Positions 50,008 to 57,417 of a stretch of DNA of 64,000 nt are shown piece by piece. The position numbers and the translations under genes are program-made. The notes under the pieces are model-generated. The model ran no database searches. It was not told where the DNA came from and saw nothing but the letters and a program-made list of their open reading frames with translations. The first letter of the stretch is position 1; every line of letters starts with the position of its first letter. The stretch is from an uncultured Arcanobacterium sp. (lineage in GTDB: Bacteria > Actinomycetota > Actinomycetes > Actinomycetales > Actinomycetaceae). The DNA lies in contig CAUAGM010000005.1 in NCBI GenBank assembly GCA_958428545.1, positions 62,001 through 126,000 on the forward strand, given 5' to 3'.

Positions 50008-51072
50008 GTGAGAATTAAAAACCTGTCGTGGAGTGTGCGTGCCATGATTGGCGTGCTGCTGACATCGGTTGGTGTGATGTTCGCAGCTGCAACAATAGTG
50101 CATATAGCGACATTCAATCCAGAAAAAACGCTCACACTTCACGCCGATGAATCCAAGGAAGCTGTGTTTCTTTATACTGCTCCTGGTGTGATTAACCTTG
50201 TGAATGATTCGCCTCGAGTGACTCTCACAGCTTCTCAGCCAGATAGTGTAATTCAATGGGGCTACGGAGCATCACGAGAAGTTGAGCAGTACCTCGGCAC
50301 ATCTGCAGCTCTTGAAATTAAAGGATTGGCAAACAACGGTACTAGCGCAGATATTTTTGTGCACACAGCCGATAAGCAAAGCGCAGACCAAGATAAGAAA
50401 ACACGTGATACTGGCGGATTTTCTCTCGATTCTTCCGATTTGTGGTTGGCATCTGGTCAAGGGAAAGGAGAGGTGACCTTCACTCTTCCTAAGGATCAGG
50501 GAGTTGATCGTTCACTTATTGCAACAACGTCGGCTGGAACTGCTCCAGAGATTACTCTTACGTGGATATATGATGGAAAAATAGCCTCACCTGCTCCTCT
50601 TATTGTGGTTGGGATTTTGCTGGCTCTTATTGGAGTGGTTGTGCTGCTCATCGATAGGCGTGATCGAATCGACCGGTATGAGGCTGCGCAAAAAGCGGCT
50701 CGTGCAAAAGCGGAAAAAGAATTCGCTCTATCGGCTGAAACGAGTGTTTTGCCGATCTTTAAAGGGGATTTATCGGATCCTCAGACTGGCCGTTCTGTGC
50801 AGCGTGAATACACAGCAGCATCTTTCGGGGCTGCGATTTTGCCAGGAACGCCGCGTACTGAAGCGCTTCGGAATCGAGAACTGATGCACTCCGATTGGAC
50901 AATGCCGATTTCTGTTTCTGAAGAAGGTATTTTTGAGCAAGACGCACACGACTGCGCTGATAGTGCTTTGACGCCGCACGTCACCTTGTGGGAATACACG
51001 CAGCCTTTTGAAAACGATGGTGATATTGATGAAGGTGCTGTGGATTTATGGAAAGAGGATCGCGATGCGTAA
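50008..51072 (+). CDS. Unrecognised membrane protein with extracytoplasmic domain
   Basis: 354 residues from a GTG with AAAGGAG four bases upstream. Family not recognised. A first helix (residues about 11-32, AMIGVLLTSVGVMFAAATIVHIA) is followed by about 160 residues predicted outside, with beta-like stretches (LTLHADESKEAVFLYTAPGVINLV, PRVTLTASQPDSVIQWG). A second helix follows near residue 195 (APLIVVGILLALIGVVVLLI), then a charged cytoplasmic tail of about 140 residues with basic and acidic runs. Its end overlaps the lipoprotein gene by 8 bases, so the two proteins are made together and may work together. The function is unknown. Confidence 0.7.
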   Translation: MRIKNLSWSVRAMIGVLLTSVGVMFAAATIVHIATFNPEKTLTLHADESKEAVFLYTAPGVINLVNDSPRVTLTASQPDSVIQWGYGASREVEQYLGTSAALEIKGLANNGTSADIFVHTADKQSADQDKKTRDTGGFSLDSSDLWLASGQGKGEVTFTLPKDQGVDRSLIATTSAGTAPEITLTWIYDGKIASPAPLIVVGILLALIGVVVLLIDRRDRIDRYEAAQKAARAKAEKEFALSAETSVLPIFKGDLSDPQTGRSVQREYTAASFGAAILPGTPRTEALRNRELMHSDWTMPISVSEEGIFEQDAHDCADSALTPHVTLWEYTQPFENDGDIDEGAVDLWKEDRDA

Positions 51073-52096
51073 GTCTGTGAAGAAAAATTTTCGCGTGTTG
51101 AGTGTTGCTATTGTGATGCTCAGTATGGCTTGCGGTCTATCTGGCTGCAAAAAAACTGAGGTTCCTCAACCTGTGGTAACAAATGCTGAGGAAGCAATCG
51201 TTACTCCAGAGCAGTATGAACGCATTGCACAAGCAACGATTGCTGGTATACGAGCGGCAGATGAATCGCTAGATACTTCTCGGCTGTCGCAACGGCTGAT
51301 GGATCCTATTCTTACGCAGCGCACAGCTCAATATAAGCTTAAGGGTCTTAAAGATGATACGCAGATCCCCCCTATTACGATCGATCTGAAAGCAACGCCA
51401 CTATCAACAGGCACAGGATTCCCTCGAGGGCTTCTTTCCTATAGTCCACCAGTTGAAGGGCAAAATCAGCGCACATTAACTGCTTGGCAGCAGGATTCTG
51501 CCCGAAGCAACTATAAGCTGTGGGGGCAGGTTTCTCTCTTTCCTTCGGCCGATTTGCCTGAGCTGACCTCGGCGATCAGCACTGCACAAGGATATTCGAA
51601 GAAAGATTCTGGATTGTACCTAGCAGACCCTACTGGCGTGACGGCAGCATATGCTCAGTATCTGCAAACGCAAGAACTTGGTGGTGTGAAATTCAAAGAG
51701 GGCGATGAGCTGTTTCGTGGATTAAAATCACAGATGGATTCCTTGAAAGAAACTATCGGTGATTTTGGTGAAGTTTCTCTTAGCGTTGCCGATAGTGGCG
51801 CTGCGCCGATTGTTGTGAGCACGAGTGATGCAGGAGTGGTCGTTTTCGGCGAGATTAAGTATCACATAACGTATAAGACAAAGAACGCAGATCGCCCTAT
51901 TGTGCTTAAAGGAACTGCTGAAGCTTTGATATATTCTGGTGATAAAGAAAAGCCAAATATCGAAATCGGTGAAAATTCTCCGTTTACGGCAAGTTACAGC
52001 GTAGTAGTTGCTTTCTATGTGCCGCCAACGACTGGGAAAAATGTGCAGCTGATTGGTGCAAGTTCGAACGTTTTATATAGCGCAGCAGTCGAATAG
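51065..52096 (+). CDS. Unrecognised lipoprotein
   Basis: 343 residues from ATG 51065, with AAAGAGGA upstream. A lipoprotein signal is clear: basic start, hydrophobic core and lipobox LSGC with Cys28. The mature part has a helical early region (EEAIVTPEQYERIAQATIAGIRAADE), a stretch with tryptophan (TLTAWQQDSARSNYKLWGQVSLFP) and a beta-rich end. Family not recognised. Start lies within the last codons of the membrane protein gene, so the pair is translationally coupled. Confidence 0.72.
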   Translation: MRKSVKKNFRVLSVAIVMLSMACGLSGCKKTEVPQPVVTNAEEAIVTPEQYERIAQATIAGIRAADESLDTSRLSQRLMDPILTQRTAQYKLKGLKDDTQIPPITIDLKATPLSTGTGFPRGLLSYSPPVEGQNQRTLTAWQQDSARSNYKLWGQVSLFPSADLPELTSAISTAQGYSKKDSGLYLADPTGVTAAYAQYLQTQELGGVKFKEGDELFRGLKSQMDSLKETIGDFGEVSLSVADSGAAPIVVSTSDAGVVVFGEIKYHITYKTKNADRPIVLKGTAEALIYSGDKEKPNIEIGENSPFTASYSVVVAFYVPPTTGKNVQLIGASSNVLYSAAVE

Positions 52097-52156
52097 ACGT
52101 AGACGTTGTGTTGTGAGTGATGTGCTTATGCATAAGACGTATGCGATGTGCTAGTG

Positions 52157-52190
52157 GTTTGCGCTGAAAAATCTCGTTTCAAGCGCAAAC
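52157..52190 (+). terminator. Hairpin downstream of the lipoprotein gene
   Basis: GTTTGCGCT (52157-52165) and AGCGCAAAC (52182-52190) are exact reverse complements around a 16-base loop, 60 bases after the lipoprotein stop. A short CT-rich stretch follows. Probable transcript end. Confidence 0.5.
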
Positions 52191-52410
52191 AGCTCTATTC
52201 TATAACCGCACAATATCTGTGCGCTCATGCTATTTGCTGAGATAGCAATAGTAGGGGAAAAGAAAGGGGAAATCCCTCATCAAAAGATACTGAAACTTGC
52301 CCTTTTTTGCTCAGTGCCAGAGTGCAGATCACAGAGTGCAGGCATGTGGCAAAATTAATCTTTGAGCCTGCTGTGCATATCTTTTTAGATATTTATTTCT
52401 ATAATTCTGG

Positions 52411-52462
52411 GAATATAAGGGTGGGTGTCTGGCATAAATGCCAGACACCCACCCTTATATTC
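52411..52462. terminator. Perfect 24-base inverted repeat between convergent genes
   Basis: Arms 52411-52434 and 52439-52462 are exact reverse complements with a 4-base loop (TAAA). It lies 36 bases past the lutC stop (minus strand) and 314 bases past the lipoprotein stop (plus strand), so a two-way terminator fits. No U tract on either side. Such perfection is unusual and a mobile-repeat origin is possible. Confidence 0.65.
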
Positions 52463-52498
52463 TGCACAGAGTTCAGATTCGCTTTGTGCAGAAAATAT

Positions 52499-53155
52499 TT
52501 ATTTCACGATAATCACGCGGAGATTTCTCGGACCATGCACGCCGTCTACACGCACAAGCTCAATATCAGATGTAGCTGAAGGTCCGGCAATCCATGTGAT
52601 TGGGCGGCATGGATTCTCATTGAGCACAGCCACAGCCTGTGGCACTGTGGGATAGATATCTTCCGCTTTCAGTACGATCACATGCGTATCTGGTACGAGA
52701 GTAATTGCACGACGCCCTTGGTCTGCCTCACCGTCAAGCACGATCGTTCCTGAAAGGGAGATAGCTACGCGGCTAGCCGTTACCACAGCATCAATCTCAT
52801 TGAGTTCATAGTTTGAAAGCCCAGATTCTCGGGAATCTTCCACAACTTTTCGCCCATCTTTCGCTGCGGCTTCTTTCCACGCATCGGGCAAACCTGCAGG
52901 AACTACCACAGAGGTAAGAGGCTCCAAGAAGCGGGCAATCGTATCGGTGATTTCGTCGTCACTCACGATTTCTACTTGTGCTGTGTAATCTTCGAGCTTC
53001 TCTTTCAGTTCTGCAATGACTGCATCAGAACCAGGAGCATCGCTTCCTTCCATGCGATAGTTGCGAGGAACTTCAGGCGCTGGCGCCTTTTGAGAAGCAT
53101 TCAATGCTCGGCGCAAATTCGCCAAAATTTCGGTGCGGGCATCTACAGTAGCCAT
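52499..53155 (-). CDS. lutC: Lactate utilization protein C
   Basis: 218 residues. LutC is the DUF162/LUD-domain subunit of the LutABC L-lactate oxidation complex. LUD features: LEPLTSVVVPAGLPDAW, LNEIDAVVTASRVAISLSGTIVLDGEADQGRRAITLVPDTHVIVLKAEDI, and the closing WIAGPSATSDIELVRVDGVHGPRNLRVIIV. Start and the lutB stop overlap as TGATG, so translation is coupled. Last gene of lutP-lutA-lutB-lutC. Confidence 0.95.
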   Translation of the reverse strand: MATVDARTEILANLRRALNASQKAPAPEVPRNYRMEGSDAPGSDAVIAELKEKLEDYTAQVEIVSDDEITDTIARFLEPLTSVVVPAGLPDAWKEAAAKDGRKVVEDSRESGLSNYELNEIDAVVTASRVAISLSGTIVLDGEADQGRRAITLVPDTHVIVLKAEDIYPTVPQAVAVLNENPCRPITWIAGPSATSDIELVRVDGVHGPRNLRVIIVK

Positions 53156-54687
53156 CAGTGTGTCTCCTTATACCAATCGCGGAAAGTCTTCTTTGGCGGG
53201 GCGGGAACGTCGCGTACTGACGTCCACCTCGAAGCAATAGGCACTGGCAGGTGCCCGATTTTTTCGTCTTTGCCAGCCACAATATCGCCTTTAGTGACGG
53301 CGCGGGCAGCTAGCTTCCATGCTTTAGAATTGCCCATCACTTTGCTACTTGCCTTCATAGCAATATCCCAGAATCCTGGCACGCCCCCACGATTTTCTTC
53401 GGTGATGCGATGGCGTAAATCAACGAGCACTTCTGGAATGTTGATTTTCACTGGGCATACTTCGAAGCATGCCCCGCACAGCGATGAAGCATAGGGGAGC
53501 GAAGAGGCAGGGTTGTGGTGATCCATAGCTGCCAGAAGCTGTGGAGTAAGAATCGAACCAATCGGACCTGGATAGATTGAGTTGTATGCATGCCCGCCTA
53601 CGTGTTCATACACTGGGCAGGCATTCATGCATGCGCCGCAACGTATGCAGTGCAGGGCCTGGCGTCCAATCTCATCAGCCAATACTTTCGAACGCCCATT
53701 ATCGAGCAGCACGAGATGGAATTCCTGTGGCCCATCTCCAGGCGTGACGCCGTTCCAGAAGCTCGTATAGGGGTTCATGCGCTCTCCAGTTGCTGAGCGA
53801 GGAAGAAGCTGCGCAAACACTTCTGCATCCTGGAAACGTGGCACAATCTTCTCGATTCCGACAAGAGAGATCAGCGTTTTTGGAAGAGTGAGGCACATAC
53901 GCCCATTGCCTTCAGATTCAAACACAGACAGCGTGCCTGTTTCGGCGATCATCATGTTTGAGCCAGAGATAGCAACTTCCGTTTTGAGAAACAGCTCGCG
54001 CAGATGAGCACGTGCAGCCATAGCAAGCTCCCGAGGGTCTGTGGATAGCTTTTCGGGAGCATCGCTCATTTCGCGTAAGAATATTTCACGGATTTCAGCT
54101 CGGTTTCGGTGAATAGCTGGAACCACGATATGCGAAGGCATATCCTTGCCAAGCTGGACGATCATTTCGGCAAGGTCAGTTTCCCACGCGTGAATACCGT
54201 GTTTAGCAAGTTCCTCGTTGAGGTTGATTTCCTGCGTAGCCATCGATTTGACTTTGACGACTTCCGTGGCATTTTTTTCTTGCAGAATGCCGAGGATGAT
54301 TTCGTTCGCTTCTTTGGCATCACGCGCCCAGTGGACGATACCGCCGCGTTTTGTCACATTCTTTTCAAGCTGCTGCAGAAGATCGGGGAGATTACTCATT
54401 GCTTCATGCTTGATTGCGCTGGCAGCATTGCGCAGTTCTTGCCAATCAGGCATTTCTTCCACGCGCATATTGCGTTTATTGCGAATAGTTGTGGTGGCGT
54501 GCCGAAGGTTTTTGCGCATTTGATTATTACGCAAAGTCACCTGCGATCCTTCTGGGAATGTGGCACCCCATTGGAGAGTATGATCGGGAAGAGGATCGCC
54601 TTGCACCCACTGATGCCCTGTATGGGCAGAATTTTTCTTGAGCAGTTTGCTCGAAACAACTTGTGGAATCCCAAGGAATGTTGGCAT
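53155..54687 (-). CDS. lutB: Lactate utilization protein B (iron-sulfur)
   Basis: 510 residues from ATG 54687, which overlaps the lutA stop (TGATG); a GTG one codon upstream is an alternative. LutB has an N-terminal LUD domain (VVKVKSMATQEINLNEELAKHGIHAWETDLAEMIVQL) and a C-terminal ferredoxin-like part with two Cys clusters, CIRCGACMNACPVYEHVG near residues 345-360 and CGACFEVCPVKI near 403. It carries electrons in L-lactate oxidation to pyruvate. Confidence 0.96.
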   Translation of the reverse strand: MPTFLGIPQVVSSKLLKKNSAHTGHQWVQGDPLPDHTLQWGATFPEGSQVTLRNNQMRKNLRHATTTIRNKRNMRVEEMPDWQELRNAASAIKHEAMSNLPDLLQQLEKNVTKRGGIVHWARDAKEANEIILGILQEKNATEVVKVKSMATQEINLNEELAKHGIHAWETDLAEMIVQLGKDMPSHIVVPAIHRNRAEIREIFLREMSDAPEKLSTDPRELAMAARAHLRELFLKTEVAISGSNMMIAETGTLSVFESEGNGRMCLTLPKTLISLVGIEKIVPRFQDAEVFAQLLPRSATGERMNPYTSFWNGVTPGDGPQEFHLVLLDNGRSKVLADEIGRQALHCIRCGACMNACPVYEHVGGHAYNSIYPGPIGSILTPQLLAAMDHHNPASSLPYASSLCGACFEVCPVKINIPEVLVDLRHRITEENRGGVPGFWDIAMKASSKVMGNSKAWKLAARAVTKGDIVAGKDEKIGHLPVPIASRWTSVRDVPAPPKKTFRDWYKETH

Positions 54688-55475
54688 CACACACCTGCTT
54701 TCTTCGTAAAATCAGGAGCCTGCCATGGCTCGTCTTGAGTGCCGGCAAGCACTTCTGCGAGGTGCATCACTCGCACACCAGCACGATTTCGGGCAAGTCC
54801 GCCGCCGATATTCATCAAACAAGAATAATCACCAGCTACGAGCACATCAGCTTTCGTACTCATCACGTTTGCCATCTTATCTGCCAGCATAGAAGCTGAT
54901 GTTTCGGGATTTTTGAGCGAGAATGTGCCGCCAAAGCCACAGCAAGACGTCGCCGAAGGAAGCTCTACGAAATCAATGCCTTGCACATTTTTGAGGAGTC
55001 GCTCTGGTCTATCTCCCACTTTCGCTACACGCAATGAATGGCAGGTAGGGTGGAAAGTGACGCGGTGAGGGAAATATGCCCCCACATCTTCTATGCCGAG
55101 CACATCGACGAGAAACTCTGAAAGCTCATACGTTTTCTCTGCAATAGCTGCCGCTTTACGTGATAGTTCGTCGTCACCTTGAGTTTTGGCAACCATAGCT
55201 TGCTGTTCGCGCATTGACCCTGTGCAGGAGCCAGAAGGAACGACAATAGCATCCCATTTTCCATTGAGTACGCCTTCAAATGTGCGCACGTGATTTTCAA
55301 TGAGCGGCAGTGCCTCGGGATAATAGCCAGTATTGACGTGCATCTGCCCGCAGCAGGCTTGCGTTTCGGGAAAATCGACGTCGATTCCTAAGCGTTCAAG
55401 CAAATGCAGGGTAGCTGCTGGCGCTTGCGGAAACATTGCGTCTGCAATGCACGTAGCGAAAAGTGCTACTCTCAT
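54687..55475 (-). CDS. lutA: Lactate utilization protein A (CCG domain)
   Basis: 262 residues from ATG 55475, with AAAGGAAC upstream. LutA has two CCG cysteine-rich domains of the heterodisulfide reductase/GlcF type: ACCGQMHVNTG near residue 42 and SATSCCGFGGTFSLKNPETS near residue 176. It is the predicted iron-sulfur partner of LutB. Between lutP and lutB, with overlap to lutB. Confidence 0.95.
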   Translation of the reverse strand: MRVALFATCIADAMFPQAPAATLHLLERLGIDVDFPETQACCGQMHVNTGYYPEALPLIENHVRTFEGVLNGKWDAIVVPSGSCTGSMREQQAMVAKTQGDDELSRKAAAIAEKTYELSEFLVDVLGIEDVGAYFPHRVTFHPTCHSLRVAKVGDRPERLLKNVQGIDFVELPSATSCCGFGGTFSLKNPETSASMLADKMANVMSTKADVLVAGDYSCLMNIGGGLARNRAGVRVMHLAEVLAGTQDEPWQAPDFTKKAGV

Positions 55476-55518
55476 GAGCGGTTCCTTTCTGTAGAAATAA
55501 TTACCATGTGTATGAAGT

Positions 55519-57198
55519 TTAGGCTGGAATAATCGGGAAGATTCCTTGGGTAGCAAGGAAAATTAGTATGCACAGCACGAGCAGAAGCCCAGCACTCCAC
55601 GGAGCAGCCTTGCGCAGCAGCTCGGGTTCGCAACCTTGCTGCTGAATTGCTGTGGCTGCAATAGCGAGATTCTGCGGGGAAACGATTTTTCCTAAACCGC
55701 CGCCGATCGAATTTGCTGCAAGAAGTACGCTCGGATCTGCACCAACCCCAGCTGCGGCAGTTGTCTGCATAGAAGCAAACAGCGCATTTGATGAGGTTGC
55801 CGAGCCTGTCACAGCAGTTCCAATCCACCCCAAGATAGGCGAGAGGAAACCAAAAGCAGCTCCTGTGGCTGCGAGAGCTGCGCCAATTGCCACCGTTTGC
55901 CCAGAAAAGTTCATCACGTATGCCAAGCTCATAACGAGTGCAATAGTGAGCAAACTCCAGCGCAGCGCATAAATCGTATTGAGGAGTTCTTTCATACCGC
56001 GTCCGAAACTATATGTGTATAGTCCGCCTGAGCTTTTAGCTCCGTAAACAACGCTCACAATAATTGCGGTGAGCGCAATCATTGTGCCAGGGTTTGAGAG
56101 AGTCTGGAGCTTAAAGAGTGCGCCGCTGTTTGGTTCGCCCGCTGCCGTCACCAAATGCCCGTATAGCCCTGGCCATTTAATAAGAGTATCTGTGGAAGAG
56201 AGCAGAGCTGGCAGATCCACACCAATTTTCCAGAGCTTCGAAATAGCGAAGATAATGACGACGAGCCAGTAGGGCATAAGACCAAGTACTATACGGCTTG
56301 TAGTAGGCGCAGTCGCTGATGTCGTCTGCGACTTCCATTCCTCCGGAGTCGAAGGGTTGAGCTTGACGAGTAGGAGTGCAGTGACGGCGAAACCCATGAG
56401 TGAAGCAAACACAGCTGTGAGCTCATACGAGATATAGTGAGCGGCAACGAAGTGGCATACTGCCGTCACGATCCCTTGTATCAGCCCGATATGCCACAGC
56501 TGCTTAATGCCGCGGATGCCATCGAGAATGCCGAGCATAGCAATCGGAATAAATATGGCAATAACGGGAGTAATGCACGAGGTGGTTGCAGCAACGTCAG
56601 CTCCAGTGATACCGCCGATAGAGCCAGCGGTGGTGAGCGGGATTGCCATTGCACCAAAACAGACGTTAATCGCATTTCCTACCATCGTCACCAAAGCAGC
56701 TTTAATCGGGGGAAGCCCGAGTGAAAATAGCATCGCAGCGACAATAGCGACGGGTGCACCGAAGCCAGCTAAGCCTTCGAGCAGACCGCAAAAAGAAAAA
56801 CCGATGAGGAGGGCTTGAATACGCATATCGCCTTTGCCTACAGCGGAAAATACGGAGCGTACATCGTCAGCTCGACCAGAAGAAACGGTGAGATTATAGA
56901 GCCAAACAGCGGCAATCACGATGTAGAGAATAGGTGTGACGCCGAATGCAAGACCATAGAGTGCAGAATTGGCAACGAGACCAGCAGGCATATGGAACCC
57001 GAATGCAGCGATGAGTGCAGCGAGTACAAGAGCTCCTAATGCGCACCAGTGAGTTGCCAGCTTAAAAACACCGAGCAAGACGAAAAAAAGAACCAGCGGC
57101 AGAATGCCAACGAGTGCGGAGAATACTGTGGAGCCACCGATCGCTTCGGTTGAAGGCGTGAAGCTCGCAACGGGGAGAATCTGAGTGAGTATGCCCAT
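55519..57198 (-). CDS. lutP: L-lactate permease (LctP family)
   Basis: 559 residues, about 13 membrane helices. LctP family features: ALLIGFSFCGLLEGLAGFGAPVAIVAAMLFSLGLPPIKAAL and, near the end, GTAVTGSATSSNALFASMQTTAAAGVGADPSVLLAANSIGGGLGKIVSPQNLAIAA. It brings L-lactate (or glycolate) in with protons. First gene of the lut operon, 43 bases before lutA. Confidence 0.95.
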   Translation of the reverse strand: MGILTQILPVASFTPSTEAIGGSTVFSALVGILPLVLFFVLLGVFKLATHWCALGALVLAALIAAFGFHMPAGLVANSALYGLAFGVTPILYIVIAAVWLYNLTVSSGRADDVRSVFSAVGKGDMRIQALLIGFSFCGLLEGLAGFGAPVAIVAAMLFSLGLPPIKAALVTMVGNAINVCFGAMAIPLTTAGSIGGITGADVAATTSCITPVIAIFIPIAMLGILDGIRGIKQLWHIGLIQGIVTAVCHFVAAHYISYELTAVFASLMGFAVTALLLVKLNPSTPEEWKSQTTSATAPTTSRIVLGLMPYWLVVIIFAISKLWKIGVDLPALLSSTDTLIKWPGLYGHLVTAAGEPNSGALFKLQTLSNPGTMIALTAIIVSVVYGAKSSGGLYTYSFGRGMKELLNTIYALRWSLLTIALVMSLAYVMNFSGQTVAIGAALAATGAAFGFLSPILGWIGTAVTGSATSSNALFASMQTTAAAGVGADPSVLLAANSIGGGLGKIVSPQNLAIAATAIQQQGCEPELLRKAAPWSAGLLLVLCILIFLATQGIFPIIPA

Positions 57199-57223
57199 TA
57201 AGAATCTCTTTCTACGTAGGTCG

Positions 57224-57293
57224 GCATAAGCCGAGTATGAGATATGGCGAGGCAGGCGCTGTATCGACAGTGAAAAGCGCCAACCGCTTATGC
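57224..57293 (-). promoter_or_regulatory. Nested inverted repeats upstream of lutP
   Basis: GCATAAGC (57224-57231) pairs with GCTTATGC (57286-57293), and inside it GGCGCT (57255-57260) pairs with AGCGCC (57276-57281). They lie 26-95 bases upstream of lutP. An operator for a regulator or an RNA structure in the leader are both possible; no regulator gene is next to the operon. Confidence 0.4.
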
Positions 57294-57332
57294 GCCAATT
57301 TTATTAGTAAGTGTGTGAAAAATGGGAAAATA

Positions 57333-57378
57333 ATTGCTGCATATTACGCGCGAAATCTCTTACGTAATATGCAGCAAT
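57333..57378 (-). terminator. Terminator of the glg operon
   Basis: A perfect 16-base inverted repeat (57333-57348 with 57363-57378) with a 14-base loop, 40 bases after the glgB stop on the minus strand. In that direction it is followed by TATTTTCCCATTTTT, a U-rich tail. Confidence 0.8.
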
Positions 57379-57417
57379 GAGGAATGCAGTATAAAAATGT
57401 AGTAAATCCCTGAAAAA

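Larger units (their letters stand above)
52097..52498. other. 402-base convergent intergenic region
   Basis: Holds the two hairpins at 52157-52190 and 52411-52462 and no gene that I can support. Confidence 0.5.
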
